Positions 39,640-49,362 are shown, numbered from the stretch's first letter. The stretch is DNA of 64,000 nt from Oscillospiraceae bacterium (GCA_015067435.1 SVMM01000018.1:1-64000), one strand, 5' to 3'. Numbers and translations are program-made. The notes: generated from the sequence alone by a model not told the origin.

Positions 39640-42072
39640 ATGCAGATGGCAGAACGGCAAAATGAGCTCCGGACGGAGCAGCCGAAGGAAAACAGGCACA
39701 AAAAGCACAGCATCATCATCCCGCTGATCCTCGTGTTCGGCTTTGTGGCGGTCATGGTGGCGTATACGTCAAAGCTGATCTACAGCGTCGCGGTGCTCAA
39801 TTCGAGAGCGGTGATCGAGGACCGGATCAAAAGCGTTTCCTCGCGGATCGAGAACCACCTGAACACCGCGGAAAACGTGCTGCAGATCACGGCGGATTCG
39901 GTGCACCACATGCTCATCAGCGGCAGCACGCCCGCCCGTATCCACGAATTCCTCGTGGAGGAGACGAACAACGTGACGGAGCAGTTCGGCGAGGATTACC
40001 ACGGGCTCTACGGGTATATCATGAGCAGATACATGGACGGCCTCAACTGGGATCCGCCGAAGGGATTCGATCCCAAAAGCCGGGACTGGTATGTCGTCGC
40101 CTGGGAAAACGGCGGAGACGTCGCGATCGTGCCGCCCTATATTGACGCGCAGACGGGCGAAATGATTATTTCCGTGTGCCGGATGCTGTCGGACAGGCAG
40201 AATGTCCTTTCACTCGACATCAAGCTCAACGGCATTCAGACCATGATGCAGGAGCTGTCCATCAACGGGAAGGGCTACGGCTTCGTCATGGACGAAACGG
40301 GCCTTGTCATCGCCCACAGGGACGCCGGCAAAAAGGGCACGTACATCAACGCCACCGCGGAGGGCGAAGAGCTGCTTGCCGCCGTCAGGAACACGGGCTC
40401 CGGCAGCTTCTCCTATCAGTACGCCGGGGAGAAGAGCACCTTTTTCGTGCACGGCATCACCAATCACTGGTATGTTGTGACCGTGGTCGGCAACGACGAG
40501 CTCTACGCCGAGGTCACAAAGCAGCTGGTCATGAACATCCTCATCTGCACGCTGGTGTTCATCATGATCGCCTCCTTCTACTACGTCGGATACAAGAACG
40601 AGCAGCTCTACTCGCGCCGCATGGAGGAAATGAAGATGGAGGAGCAGAAGCAGGCGTACGAGACGCGCGTGCTCAAGCTCGAAAAGGAGGCGGCGGATCA
40701 CGCGAACCGGGCGAAGAGCAACTTCCTCGCCAACATGTCCCACGAGATCCGGACGCCGATGAACGCCATCATCGGCATGGACGAGATGATCCTGCGCGAG
40801 ACGCGCGACGCGAAGCTCAGCCGTTACGCGCTCAACATCAAAAGCGCGGGAGACACGCTGCTTTCCATCATCAACGACATTCTGGACCTCTCGAAGATCG
40901 AGTCGGGCCGGATGGAGCTCACTCCGGTGGAGTACGAGCCCTCCTCCGTACTCAACGACGTCGTCAACATGACGATGAAGAAGGCGCGGGACAAGGGGCT
41001 TTCCTATGAGCTGAATGCCGACCCGGACATTCCCTCCGTGCTGCGCGGCGACGAGATCCGCGTGCGCCAGATCATGCTCAACCTCATCAACAACGCGATC
41101 AAGTACACCGACGAGGGCGGCGTGACGGTGGACATCTCCTTTGAGCGCGCGGAAAGCCGCCTGCGCGTCCGCGTGGCGGACACGGGCGTCGGCATCCGCG
41201 CATCGGATATGGACAAGCTCTTCGAGTCCTTCCAGCGGCTCGACGAGACGAAGAACCGCAACATCGAGGGCACGGGCCTCGGCCTGAATATCACGCGCCA
41301 GCTCGCGGAGCTGATGGGCGGCACCGTCCGGGTGGAGAGCGAATACGGCAAGGGCTCCGTGTTTACCGCGGCGGTCGTGCAGGAGGTCGTGAACGACGCC
41401 CCCATCGGCAGCTTCACGGAGCATCTTGCCCGCGCGCAGCGGCAGCGGGAGGAATACCGTCCCGTCCTGATCGCGCCGAAGGCGAGGCTGCTGATCGTGG
41501 ACGACAACGAGATGAACCTTGAGGTCATCGAGGGGCTGCTGCACGATACGAAGGTCGGCGTTACGACCGCGGGCTCGGGCGCGGAGTGCATGAGCCGGCT
41601 GCGCGAGGGAAGGTACGACCTCGTGCTGCTCGATCAGATGATGCCGGGGATGTCCGGCACGCAGACGCTCGCCGCGATCCGCGAGGAGCATCTTGCCGAC
41701 GATACGCCCGTGATCGCGCTGACGGCGGACGCCATCGTCGGCGCGCGCGAGGCCTATCTCCGCGACGGCTTTACGGACTACCTGTCCAAGCCCATCATGT
41801 ATGAGGAGCTGGAGGCGGCGCTGAAAAAGCACCTCCCGCCCGAACTGGTGACGACGCAGGAGGCGCGGGAGGCACAGGAGCGCAAACGCGCGGAGAAGCC
41901 GGTCGTGCTGGTCGTCAGCGCGTCGGCGGAGAAGCTGCACGAGGCAAAGGACGTGCTGGGCGAGGCATACCGCGGCGTTTTCGTGCGCGACGAGGAAAAG
42001 GCGCAGAAGTATCTGGCCGCGCACGAGGTCGCGTTCGTGCTGCGCGACGGCGCGTCCGAGAGCGCGGAATAG
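39640..42072 (+). CDS. Hybrid histidine kinase with extracellular Cache sensor
   Basis: 810 residues (an ATG two codons later is equally possible). TM1 is near 25-45. The extracellular double-Cache-like domain spans about 50-290 ([20 protein letters not shown], then [17 protein letters not shown]), and TM2 is near 300-320. A coiled coil leads to HisKA with His368 in [10 protein letters not shown]. The HATPase boxes are [26 protein letters not shown]-terminal receiver has Asp665 in VLLDQMMPG. The last ~100 residues look like a degenerate second receiver-like module. With the DUF3798 lipoprotein just upstream, the Cache domain may read a bound ligand. Confidence 0.92.
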   Translation: MQMAERQNELRTEQPKENRHKKHSIIIPLILVFGFVAVMVAYTSKLIYSVAVLNSRAVIEDRIKSVSSRIENHLNTAENVLQITADSVHHMLISGSTPARIHEFLVEETNNVTEQFGEDYHGLYGYIMSRYMDGLNWDPPKGFDPKSRDWYVVAWENGGDVAIVPPYIDAQTGEMIISVCRMLSDRQNVLSLDIKLNGIQTMMQELSINGKGYGFVMDETGLVIAHRDAGKKGTYINATAEGEELLAAVRNTGSGSFSYQYAGEKSTFFVHGITNHWYVVTVVGNDELYAEVTKQLVMNILICTLVFIMIASFYYVGYKNEQLYSRRMEEMKMEEQKQAYETRVLKLEKEAADHANRAKSNFLANMSHEIRTPMNAIIGMDEMILRETRDAKLSRYALNIKSAGDTLLSIINDILDLSKIESGRMELTPVEYEPSSVLNDVVNMTMKKARDKGLSYELNADPDIPSVLRGDEIRVRQIMLNLINNAIKYTDEGGVTVDISFERAESRLRVRVADTGVGIRASDMDKLFESFQRLDETKNRNIEGTGLGLNITRQLAELMGGTVRVESEYGKGSVFTAAVVQEVVNDAPIGSFTEHLARAQRQREEYRPVLIAPKARLLIVDDNEMNLEVIEGLLHDTKVGVTTAGSGAECMSRLREGRYDLVLLDQMMPGMSGTQTLAAIREEHLADDTPVIALTADAIVGAREAYLRDGFTDYLSKPIMYEELEAALKKHLPPELVTTQEAREAQERKRAEKPVVLVVSASAEKLHEAKDVLGEAYRGVFVRDEEKAQKYLAAHEVAFVLRDGASESAE

Positions 42073-42082
42073 GGGCGGCGCC

Positions 42083-44596
42083 ATGAAGTACATCAGAACG
42101 ATCGTGCTTATCATCATTGCGCTGGTGTTCGGCTATATCTTCCTCGGGCAGCTCCTGCTGCCCGCGAACGCCCCACGCAACGGCTATCTCTGCGAGGTGC
42201 TTCCGGGCGACAAGTGGGTGCGCGTCATGGACGACGGCACGCGCGTGCCCTTTGCCGTTCCGGGCCGCACCGACGGGGAGATCACGCTGGAAACCACCAT
42301 GCCGGACCCGCTGGACAAGGACGTTTCGGCGATGTGGTTCCGCGGCATGGACATGGATATCTATGTCGGCGGCGAGCTGCGGGAGCGGTATGCCATCGAG
42401 GACTATGACGGGTTTCTCGGCGACCGCTCCGCCGAGTGCTATGTGATGGCGTCAGTCTATCCGGAGGATGCCGGAAAGACCCTGACAGTGCGCTATTCCT
42501 ACAACTCCGGCATGGTCTATGAAGTGTACATCGGCACGCGTCTCGGCATCCTGTGGCATCACTTCCGCCTCTATGGCGCGGAGCTGCTCGTCGGGCTCGC
42601 AACGCTGCTGCTGTCGGTCATCGGCTTCGTCGCCTCCCTGTGCTACCGCATCATCCACAAGCGCTATCTGGAGCTGCAGGACCTCACGCTCGGCATCATG
42701 ATCGGCGGGTGCTGGGTGATGACGAACTCCATCTTCCGCCAGCTGTACACGCGCAATCTCTCCGTCACCTCGGACACGCCGTTTTTGATGGTCATCATCA
42801 TGCCGCTGCCGTTTCTCGTGTTCATCAACTCGCTGCAGGAGGGACGGCACAGCAAGGCGCTCGCGGCGGCAAGCATTCTGGAGATTGCGAACTTCGTCCT
42901 GTGCATGGCGCTGTTCATCTCCGGGCGCGTCACGCTGGTGCAGAGCTTTCCGCTCGGCGCGCTCGCCGCGATGGTGAGCATCGTCACCATCGCGGTGACG
43001 ATCCTGCTGGATATCCGGCGGGGCCTGGTCGGGCCGTATATCTTCATCGCCATCGGCTTTGCGTTTCTCGCGGTCGCGGCGGTCTTCCAGATCCTCATGT
43101 ACCAGTTTGCGCACAACGGCGTGTTCTCGGGCCTGTTCATGTCGGTGGGCATGTTCGGTCTGCTGATCTGCGCCTTCATCCACACCATCAAGCAGATGAT
43201 CCGCTACCGCGTCGCGGCAAACGAGGCGCTGCACATCAGCAAGGCGAAGGACTCCTTCCTCGCGAACATGTCGCATGAGATCCGCACGCCGCTCAACGGC
43301 ATCCTCGGCATGGACGAGATGATTATTCGCGACACGCGGGAGAGCCGGACGAGGAAATACGCGCTCGACATCAAGAGCGCGGGCAACACGCTGCTCGGCA
43401 TTATCAACGACATTCTGGACGTCAACAAGATCGAATCCGGCAGCTTTGAGATCATCCCGGTCGATTACGACGTCGCCTCCATCCTCAACGACGTCTTCAA
43501 CATCACGCGCCCCAGAGCGGTCGAGAAGCGGCTGGATTACCGCTTCCGCGTCGCGGAGGACATCCCCTGCCGCCTGCACGGCGACGAGATCCGCATCCGG
43601 CAGGTGATGCTCAACATCATCAACAACGCCGTCAAGTACACGAAGGAGGGCTATGTGGACGTCGACGTCTCCGCGAAGGAGACGGACGGCACGGCGCTCC
43701 TGACCGTGAAGGTCTCCGACAGCGGCATCGGCATCCGCCCGGAGGACAGGGAAAAGCTGTTCCGAAGCTTCCAGCGGCTCGACGAGAAGAAAAACCGCAG
43801 CATCGAGGGCACGGGCCTCGGCCTCCACATCACGTGGCTGCTCACGCAGATGATGGGCGGCACGATCAACGTGGAGAGCGAGTACGGCAAGGGCAGCACG
43901 TTCACGGTCTCCATCCCGCAGCCGGTGGTCCGGCGCGAACCGATCGGCAATTTCAGCCGCGCGGTCGGCAGCTATCCGGAGGACGCCGGCGCGGAGGAGA
44001 CGACGCTCTACGCGCCCGACGCGGCCGTGCTGGTCGTGGACGACAACGAGATGAACCTTGAGGTCATCGAGGGGCTGCTGCGCGAGACGAAGATCAGGCT
44101 CGACCTCGCCCTCTCCGGACGCGCGTGCATCGAAAAGGCGCGGCAGCGCAGGTATGACTGCATCCTGCTCGACCAGATGATGCCGGAGATGACCGGCGAG
44201 GAAACGCTGGGGGAGCTGCGCCGGCCGGACATTATCGGCGCGACGCCGGTCATCGCGCTGACCGCCGACGCCATCGTCGGCGCGCGGGAGAGCTACATCG
44301 CCAAAGGCTTCACGGACTACCTGTCCAAGCCCGTGAAATACGCGGATCTGGAAAAAACGCTCAAAAAGTATCTGCCGGCGGAAAAGCAGCTCGCGCCGCG
44401 CGCGGCGGACGAGGGCCTGCCCGTCCTGCTCGTCTGGGGCGACGACGCGGAGCGCCTCAGGGCGGAGCGTGAGCGGCTGGACGGCGTCTACAAGTGCGTG
44501 TGCGTCGTCGGCGGAGAGGCGAAGGAGCGCTACCTCGCGAAGCACAGTCCGGACGGCGTGCTGCACGTCGCCTCCGGCGCGGAAGCATCGACATAA
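42083..44596 (+). CDS. Hybrid histidine kinase with 7TM (DISM-like) sensor
   Basis: 837 residues, ten bases after the previous stop. TM near residues 5-25. The extracellular beta domain spans about 30-160 (RVPFAVPGRTDGEITLETTM ... YSYNSGMVYEVYIG), resembling the 7TMR-DISMED type. Seven TM helices lie at about 170-385. HisKA has His398 in [10 protein letters not shown]; HATPase boxes are NIINNAVKYT, DSGIGI, GTGLGLHI. The receiver Asp697 lies in ILLDQMMPE. The C-terminal ~90-residue tail resembles that of the preceding kinase (LLVWGDDAERLRAERERLDG versus [20 protein letters not shown]), so the two genes share an ancestor with different sensors. Confidence 0.92.
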   Translation: MKYIRTIVLIIIALVFGYIFLGQLLLPANAPRNGYLCEVLPGDKWVRVMDDGTRVPFAVPGRTDGEITLETTMPDPLDKDVSAMWFRGMDMDIYVGGELRERYAIEDYDGFLGDRSAECYVMASVYPEDAGKTLTVRYSYNSGMVYEVYIGTRLGILWHHFRLYGAELLVGLATLLLSVIGFVASLCYRIIHKRYLELQDLTLGIMIGGCWVMTNSIFRQLYTRNLSVTSDTPFLMVIIMPLPFLVFINSLQEGRHSKALAAASILEIANFVLCMALFISGRVTLVQSFPLGALAAMVSIVTIAVTILLDIRRGLVGPYIFIAIGFAFLAVAAVFQILMYQFAHNGVFSGLFMSVGMFGLLICAFIHTIKQMIRYRVAANEALHISKAKDSFLANMSHEIRTPLNGILGMDEMIIRDTRESRTRKYALDIKSAGNTLLGIINDILDVNKIESGSFEIIPVDYDVASILNDVFNITRPRAVEKRLDYRFRVAEDIPCRLHGDEIRIRQVMLNIINNAVKYTKEGYVDVDVSAKETDGTALLTVKVSDSGIGIRPEDREKLFRSFQRLDEKKNRSIEGTGLGLHITWLLTQMMGGTINVESEYGKGSTFTVSIPQPVVRREPIGNFSRAVGSYPEDAGAEETTLYAPDAAVLVVDDNEMNLEVIEGLLRETKIRLDLALSGRACIEKARQRRYDCILLDQMMPEMTGEETLGELRRPDIIGATPVIALTADAIVGARESYIAKGFTDYLSKPVKYADLEKTLKKYLPAEKQLAPRAADEGLPVLLVWGDDAERLRAERERLDGVYKCVCVVGGEAKERYLAKHSPDGVLHVASGAEAST

Positions 44597-44611
44597 GAGG
44601 GAGGGATCATC

Positions 44612-45931
44612 ATGGCAAACGACTGGATCGTCGTGGTGGACGACGACGCGATGAGCCTGCACAACGCGCGCGACATGCTGCGCGACAACCAGATGCGCGT
44701 CAGCACGGCGCGCTCCGGGCGCGATCTGCTGGCGTTCATGGAGCGCCACAGCCCCGACCTGATCCTGCTGGATATCCTGATGCCGGAGCAGGACGGCTTC
44801 GAGACGTACCGCCTGCTGCGCGAGTTTGAATCGCGCGCGGGCCGCAGGCCGACGCCCGTGATCTTCCTGACGGGCGAGAACGACGACGCGACGGAGCAGC
44901 GCGGACTGACGATGGGCGCGTCCGACTACATCCGCAAGCCCTTCCATCAGGACATCCTGCTGCGCCGCATCCGCAACACCATCGAAAACAGCAGGACCAT
45001 CGAAAACCTGACGGCGGAGGCGACGCGCGACAAGCTGACGGGCTTTCTGAACAAGGCGGGTACTGCGGCGCAGCTGCCCGTGCTCTGCCTGACCGAAACG
45101 GGAATGCTGACGATCCTCGACCTCGACAGCTTCAAGCTCGTGAACGACATCTACGGGCACGAGATGGGCGACCGGGTGCTCACGGCGTTTGCCGACATCG
45201 TGCGGTGCAGCACGCGGGCGGAGGACGTGCTGTGCCGCATCGGCGGCGATGAGTTTCTGGTCTTTTGCCGCGGCGCATGCGGAGAAGAGGGCGTGGCGGC
45301 GCTGACGAAGCGGCTGAACGAGCAGCTGACCGCGGCGTGCGCGCGCCTGATGGGAGAGGATTTCGGCATCCCCATCGGCGTTTCCGTGGGCGCGGTGCCG
45401 GTGCCGGAGCAGGGCAGGGACTACCGGCTCCTGTTTCCGCTGGCGGACAAAGCGCTCTATCAGGTCAAGCAGAACGGAAAACACGGCTTCGCCGTCTACA
45501 GCGACGCGTCGGACGCGCCGGACGCGGGCGGGATCGACAAGGAGCTTGCACGCATGACGCGGATCATGGAGGAGCGCGGCGAGCCGGTCTCCGCGCTCTG
45601 GCTGGGACAGGACGCGTTTACGGGCGCTTACCGCTTCCTGCTGCGCGAGCTGCGGCAGACCGGCGGTAACGCCGCCGGGGTGCTGTTCCGGCTCACGGCG
45701 GAAAACGGCGTTTCCCGCGAGGCGGCGGAGCGCTTCGGCGAGCTGCTGGGCGGCGCGCTCGGCACGCGGGACGCCGTGCTGCAGGCAAGCCAAACGCAGT
45801 ATTTTGTGCTTCTGCCCGGCAGGACGGGCGCGGATGCAGAGGCGCTGGCGGCAAGCGTTGCGAAGGAATGGAAAGCCGGAGCATACGGCGATGTCGGTCT
45901 GGACTGCGCCGTGCGGGCGCTGCCCGCCTGA
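44612..45931 (+). CDS. Receiver-GGDEF diguanylate cyclase
   Basis: 439 residues. The receiver domain covers 1-125 with Asp54 (LILLDILMPEQDGFE) and switch Thr/Lys (FLTGEND, YIRKPF). A short coiled linker leads to a GGDEF domain (about 145-300) with intact catalytic loop GGDEF at 211-215 and substrate-site DLDSFKLVNDIYGHEMGD. No RxxD inhibitory site was noticed directly upstream of it. About 135 C-terminal residues (VSALWLGQDAFTGAYRFLLR ... GVLFRLTAENGVSREAAERF) resemble a degenerate second nucleotidyl-cyclase-like domain. Output of the phosphorelay is thus probably cyclic-di-GMP, acting in the cytoplasm. It is the last gene of the operon. Confidence 0.92.
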   Translation: MANDWIVVVDDDAMSLHNARDMLRDNQMRVSTARSGRDLLAFMERHSPDLILLDILMPEQDGFETYRLLREFESRAGRRPTPVIFLTGENDDATEQRGLTMGASDYIRKPFHQDILLRRIRNTIENSRTIENLTAEATRDKLTGFLNKAGTAAQLPVLCLTETGMLTILDLDSFKLVNDIYGHEMGDRVLTAFADIVRCSTRAEDVLCRIGGDEFLVFCRGACGEEGVAALTKRLNEQLTAACARLMGEDFGIPIGVSVGAVPVPEQGRDYRLLFPLADKALYQVKQNGKHGFAVYSDASDAPDAGGIDKELARMTRIMEERGEPVSALWLGQDAFTGAYRFLLRELRQTGGNAAGVLFRLTAENGVSREAAERFGELLGGALGTRDAVLQASQTQYFVLLPGRTGADAEALAASVAKEWKAGAYGDVGLDCAVRALPA

Positions 45932-45960
45932 CCGCTTGCGCCGCTTTCCGGACCGCTTGT
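45931..45960 (+). promoter_or_regulatory. LytTR-type binding site upstream of the LytTR operon
   Basis: ACCGCTTGC (45931-45939) and ACCGCTTGT (45952-45960), a 9-bp direct repeat at 21-bp period, placed as in the copy at 37545-37574. The whole 43-bp block from 45931 to 45973 is similar to 37545-37587. It suggests autoregulation of the LytTR gene. Confidence 0.7.
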
Positions 45961-45970
45961 GCCAAATCAC

Positions 45971-45998
45971 TTGTTTTTTGCGGGAATACCCGTATAAT
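45971..45998 (+). promoter_or_regulatory. Promoter of the LytTR operon
   Basis: TTGTTT (45971-45976), 16 bases, TATAAT (45993-45998), about 37 bases before the TTG start at 46035. Confidence 0.7.
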
Positions 45999-46034
45999 CA
46001 CGACTGGAATGTGTGGAAAGGAGTCGGTGGTAAC

Positions 46035-46247
46035 TTGGACGGCGAGAGACCGGGGATCGAAGCGAAATGTCCCCTCTTTGCCTGCCGCATCTGCCGGACG
46101 AAGACCGGCTGGCCGCATCAGAGCTGGTGCGCCGCCGCCGAGCTCGTCCAGCCGGAGTGCGCGGACTGTTATTACTGGGGTGAGAAGGATGAGCAATGCC
46201 GGCATCCGATCCGGCACCCCCGAAGAAAGCGGGGTGCCGTCAAATGA
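46035..46247 (+). CDS. 70-residue cysteine-rich small protein with TTG start
   Basis: A TTG at 46035 follows AAAGGAG by ten bases; no ATG is available in frame before the cysteines. The protein has seven Cys (12, 17, 20, 32, 42, 45, 55) in CPLFACRICR, SWCAAAE and ECADCYYW patterns and ends in a basic tail (PIRHPRRKRGAVK). It looks like a small zinc-binding protein. Its stop overlaps the LytTR start in ATGA. A 9-bp hairpin (46212-46239, CGGCACCCC / GGGGTGCCG) covers its last codons just before the LytTR start and could tune coupling. Family not recognised. Confidence 0.65.
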   Translation: MDGERPGIEAKCPLFACRICRTKTGWPHQSWCAAAELVQPECADCYYWGEKDEQCRHPIRHPRRKRGAVK

Positions 46248-46711
46248 AAACGATCCGTGTCAGCTTTGAACGCGATCCGGAGGCCGAGGGCATCGACGTG
46301 ACGGTGCGCGCGGCGGAGCGGGACGGCGAGGTCGAAGCCGTCATGGCGCGCGCCGCGGGACGCGAGCCGGTCATGCTCAGCGTGACGGACGACGACGGCG
46401 CGCAGCGGATGCTCGCGGCGGCGGATATCCTGCTTGTCTCCGTGAACGGGAAGCGTGTGGACGTGGTGACGGAGCATGGGCGCTATACCTCGCGCCAGAG
46501 CCTGCAAAGCATGGAAAAGGTCCTCGATCCCGCGCAGTTTCTGCGGGTTTCCCGCTTCGAGCTGGTCAATCTTCCCAAGGTCGTCCGGTACGACTTCACG
46601 CTCGTCGGAACGCTGCGCCTCGAACTGGCGGGCGGCATGGAGACATGGGCGTCGCGCCGCTGTATCCCGGAGATCCGGCGCCGTCTGAACGGAGGAGGTG
46701 TTCAGGAATGA
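46244..46711 (+). CDS. LytTR-domain transcriptional regulator (no receiver domain)
   Basis: 155 residues from the ATG at 46244. Residues about 55-155 form a LytTR DNA-binding domain (ADILLVSVNGKRVDVVTEHG ... FLRVSRFELVNLPKV). The N-terminal ~50 residues (IRVSFERDPEAEGIDVTVRA) form the short domain usual in stand-alone LytTR proteins paired with DUF3021. No receiver domain is present, so control must come from a partner. The next gene encodes that DUF3021 membrane partner, overlapping in ATGA. LytTR-box-like repeats occur at its own operon promoter and at 37545. Confidence 0.9.
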   Translation: MKTIRVSFERDPEAEGIDVTVRAAERDGEVEAVMARAAGREPVMLSVTDDDGAQRMLAAADILLVSVNGKRVDVVTEHGRYTSRQSLQSMEKVLDPAQFLRVSRFELVNLPKVVRYDFTLVGTLRLELAGGMETWASRRCIPEIRRRLNGGGVQE

Positions 46712-47175
46712 TTGCGAAAACCCTCAAGCGCGCCGCGACCGGCTTCGTCATGGGCATGGCGGTCGGCAATCTGATCGCGGCGCTGACGGGACACCCGAAC
46801 ATCGTCTCGCAATCGCTGCTTGAAAAGACAGGCAGCCTGAGCGCGGCGCTGCTGGCGCAGACGCTGCTCTCCGGCGTGATCGGCGCGGTCGGCATGGGCG
46901 GCACGACGCTCTACGAGCTCGACCGCTGGCCGCTGCTGGCGATCGACCTTGCGCACTACGCGCTGGTGCTGGCGGCGTTCCTTCCCGTCGGTATCTATCT
47001 CGGCTGGTTCGCGTACGCGTCGGAGATGCTGATCATGGCGGCGATCATGTTCGCCGTGCATTTCACGATCTTTCTCATCATGTGCGCGATCTACCGCAAA
47101 CAGGTGCGGGAGCTGAACCAAATGCAGTCGCAATATCTCGAAAAAGAGAAGAAATATAAGGAGGGCATGGTATGA
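46708..47175 (+). CDS. DUF3021 membrane protein
   Basis: 155 residues with four hydrophobic helices (AATGFVMGMAVGNLIAAL; ALLAQTLLSGVIGAVGMGG; LAHYALVLAAFLPVGIYLGW; MAAIMFAVHFTIFLIMCAIY) and a charged C-terminus (RKQVRELNQMQSQYLEKEKK). LytTR-DUF3021 gene pairs are common in Firmicutes; the membrane protein is thought to hold the regulator or sense membrane state. Starts within the LytTR stop (ATGA), with GGAGGAGG upstream, and overlaps the next start in the same way. Confidence 0.9.
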   Translation: MIAKTLKRAATGFVMGMAVGNLIAALTGHPNIVSQSLLEKTGSLSAALLAQTLLSGVIGAVGMGGTTLYELDRWPLLAIDLAHYALVLAAFLPVGIYLGWFAYASEMLIMAAIMFAVHFTIFLIMCAIYRKQVRELNQMQSQYLEKEKKYKEGMV

Positions 47176-49244
47176 AGACGAGAAGGATACTGGCATGGGT
47201 GATGAGCCTCGCGCTCTGCCTGACGCTACTGCCCGCGGGGGCGCGGGCGGCGGTGACACCGGGCGCTTGGGCGATGGCTTGGGAGACCGCCGGAACAGAA
47301 GTCTTGAGCGGTACGACCCTTACACTCACAGAAGACGCGACGCTTGCGACTATCACAACCGGTGGCGACGAGAACTACTGGGCAACGACAAACGCCTCCT
47401 TCACTGGCGAAGTCACACTCAGCGCAGGCAAGACGCTGACGCTGAACAGCGGTGATGCTTTAATTGCCTCGTTGAAAAATGGTTATGGCGAAGGCTCCAT
47501 TACTGCATCGGTCACTGTGAGCAAAGGAAGCAGCCTTCCCACGGGCACCTTCGCTCTTACGGTCAACGGCGGTGGAAACGTTGTCGTTACCGCGGGCGCG
47601 AAGCTGGGCGCGCTGACGCTGACAGGCTGTAGCGCGACTTTGGGCGGCACTGCACTGACAAACCTTACCGTGACGGGCAGCGATGTCCTTGCCGCTCCAT
47701 CTATTTTCCCAGAGGCCGGGCTTGCGCTGACGCTGACTGGAACAAGCCCTGCATCCTTTAAAATTGGTGCGAGTGCAGAATCGACCTGCGCCGATTTTGG
47801 CGCGCCGCTGACGGCGACCGTCCTCTATTCCGACGGACCCACCGTGACGGTGAAAGGCGTTTCCGCCTCGGGCGGCAAGGCAACCGTGGCGATGGACGCG
47901 GAGCTTGTGGTCAAGAACAGCAGCGGCGCAGACATCGTCAAGGCGAAATGCGCCGGCGGAACCGCAAGTGATAAGCTGGCCATTGAAAAATTCACAGTCA
48001 GCGGCAGCACCGTCACGCTGAAAAACGCTATCGAAATTGCGGATGCTCCCACGCCCGTCGATCTGTACGTCGCGCCGACTGCCACGCTGACGATGCAGAG
48101 CGGCAGTACCGGGTTTGCGCTCACAGGTGAGATCGGCTGCCGCTTTACTGCGTTGAACTCAGAAGGAACGGTATGGAAGGTGGCCGATTCCGGCTCTCCC
48201 TCGCTCACTTACACCGACGGCTTTACGGCAGGCAGCTCGGCAACGGTTCAGGAGGCCGGCACGCTGACGGTATCAAAAACCGGCTTCTACGGAGAGCTCT
48301 CGGGCTGTGCGACGGTTTCTTTCGATGAGAGCGTCACGACGGTAAAGCTGGAAAGCGCCGAGGCGGTGCTGACCGTGAGCTCCGGCGCGCTGGCGGACAG
48401 CGCCGTCGCCTCCGGTGTCAGCGGGCGTTCGGTCGTCAAGAAGACGGTGGACGGGGAAGACATCTTCACGCTTTCCACGCCCACTCCCAAGCCCGATCCC
48501 AAGCCGACGCAGCGGGAGAGCCGCGAGCCCGACGAGCCCTACACCCAGCAGATACCCGCCACGCTGACCTTCGACGGCGGCAAGGTCGCCGTCTCGCCGA
48601 CCAATACGGTCGAAAAGCAGACGGTCACGCTGACGTCGATCCCCGACGAGGGCTGGGAGCTTGCTACCCTTACAGTCAGACGCGCGCACGGCACCTATCC
48701 CGTGGCGCTGACAAACCGCGGCGGCGGTGTTTACACCTTCAACCATCCCGGCGTGGAAGTCGTTGTTGAGGCGACGTTTGCGCCCGTCTCCGCGTCGCAG
48801 GCGACTCAGCCGACGGCTCCGGTGCAGCCCGCAGGCGCGCCCAAAGTCGTCCTCTCGCCGCAGAAAATCAAGGTCAACGGCGTGGAGCAAACGGTCGAGG
48901 CGTACAACATCGACGGCACGAACTTCTTCAAGCTGCGCGATCTCGCGGCGATGCTCGGCGGCACGCCCGCGCAGTTCAACGTGGAATATAACGCGGCGAG
49001 CAACGCGGTGCTCGTCACGAAGGGCGCAGCGTACAACGGCTCGGTCGGGACGGACTTCACGGACAACTCGGCGAGCGCGGTGCCCTCACCGCAGACGGTG
49101 TATATCGACGGCGCGGCGGTGTCGCTGACGGCGTACAACATCGGCGGGAACAACTTCTTCGGCCTGCGCGAGCTTGCGACGATCCTCGGCTACAGCGTGG
49201 ACTACGACGCGGCGACCAACACGGCGATCATCACGACCCCGTAA
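47172..49244 (+). CDS. Secreted beta-rich protein with C-terminal copper-amine-oxidase-like stalk domain
   Basis: 690 residues. A signal peptide (RRILAWVMSLALCLTLLPAG) is followed by about 400 residues of low-complexity Thr/Ser/Gly/Val beta repeats of right-handed-helix appearance (TLTLTEDATLATITT, GKTLTLNSGDALIASLKNG). A Pro/Lys linker (TPKPDPKPTQ) and a bacterial-repeat-like module (GGKVAVSPTNTVEKQTVTLT) follow. The last ~130 residues are a stalk domain (VNGVEQTVEAYNIDGTNFFK ... LRDLAAMLGG, then a second unit with YNIGGNNFFGLRELATILGY). Its start overlaps the DUF3021 stop, so it is expressed with the LytTR system, presumably as its envelope output. No enzyme motif was seen. Confidence 0.88.
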   Translation: MKTRRILAWVMSLALCLTLLPAGARAAVTPGAWAMAWETAGTEVLSGTTLTLTEDATLATITTGGDENYWATTNASFTGEVTLSAGKTLTLNSGDALIASLKNGYGEGSITASVTVSKGSSLPTGTFALTVNGGGNVVVTAGAKLGALTLTGCSATLGGTALTNLTVTGSDVLAAPSIFPEAGLALTLTGTSPASFKIGASAESTCADFGAPLTATVLYSDGPTVTVKGVSASGGKATVAMDAELVVKNSSGADIVKAKCAGGTASDKLAIEKFTVSGSTVTLKNAIEIADAPTPVDLYVAPTATLTMQSGSTGFALTGEIGCRFTALNSEGTVWKVADSGSPSLTYTDGFTAGSSATVQEAGTLTVSKTGFYGELSGCATVSFDESVTTVKLESAEAVLTVSSGALADSAVASGVSGRSVVKKTVDGEDIFTLSTPTPKPDPKPTQRESREPDEPYTQQIPATLTFDGGKVAVSPTNTVEKQTVTLTSIPDEGWELATLTVRRAHGTYPVALTNRGGGVYTFNHPGVEVVVEATFAPVSASQATQPTAPVQPAGAPKVVLSPQKIKVNGVEQTVEAYNIDGTNFFKLRDLAAMLGGTPAQFNVEYNAASNAVLVTKGAAYNGSVGTDFTDNSASAVPSPQTVYIDGAAVSLTAYNIGGNNFFGLRELATILGYSVDYDAATNTAIITTP

Positions 49245-49265
49245 GAAAAATCAATACGGCAAAGG

Positions 49266-49302
49266 AAAACGGGAGGCGGCTGTTAATGCCGCCTCCCGTT
49301 TT
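49266..49302 (+). terminator. Terminator of the LytTR operon
   Basis: 15-bp stem AAAACGGGAGGCGGC / GCCGCCTCCCGTTTT with loop TGTTAAT; the T-run is within and after the arm. Confidence 0.9.
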
Positions 49303-49362
49303 GTGAAGCGCATGCTTACGATCGCGGTGCTCCGCGCGGACAGAGTGCGTTCACAATATCTG

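Noticed and set aside
42452-45970. 1172-codon minus-strand frame across the kinase and GGDEF genes
   Set aside because: Antisense GC shadow; the plus-strand genes carry complete HisKA, HATPase, receiver and GGDEF motifs.
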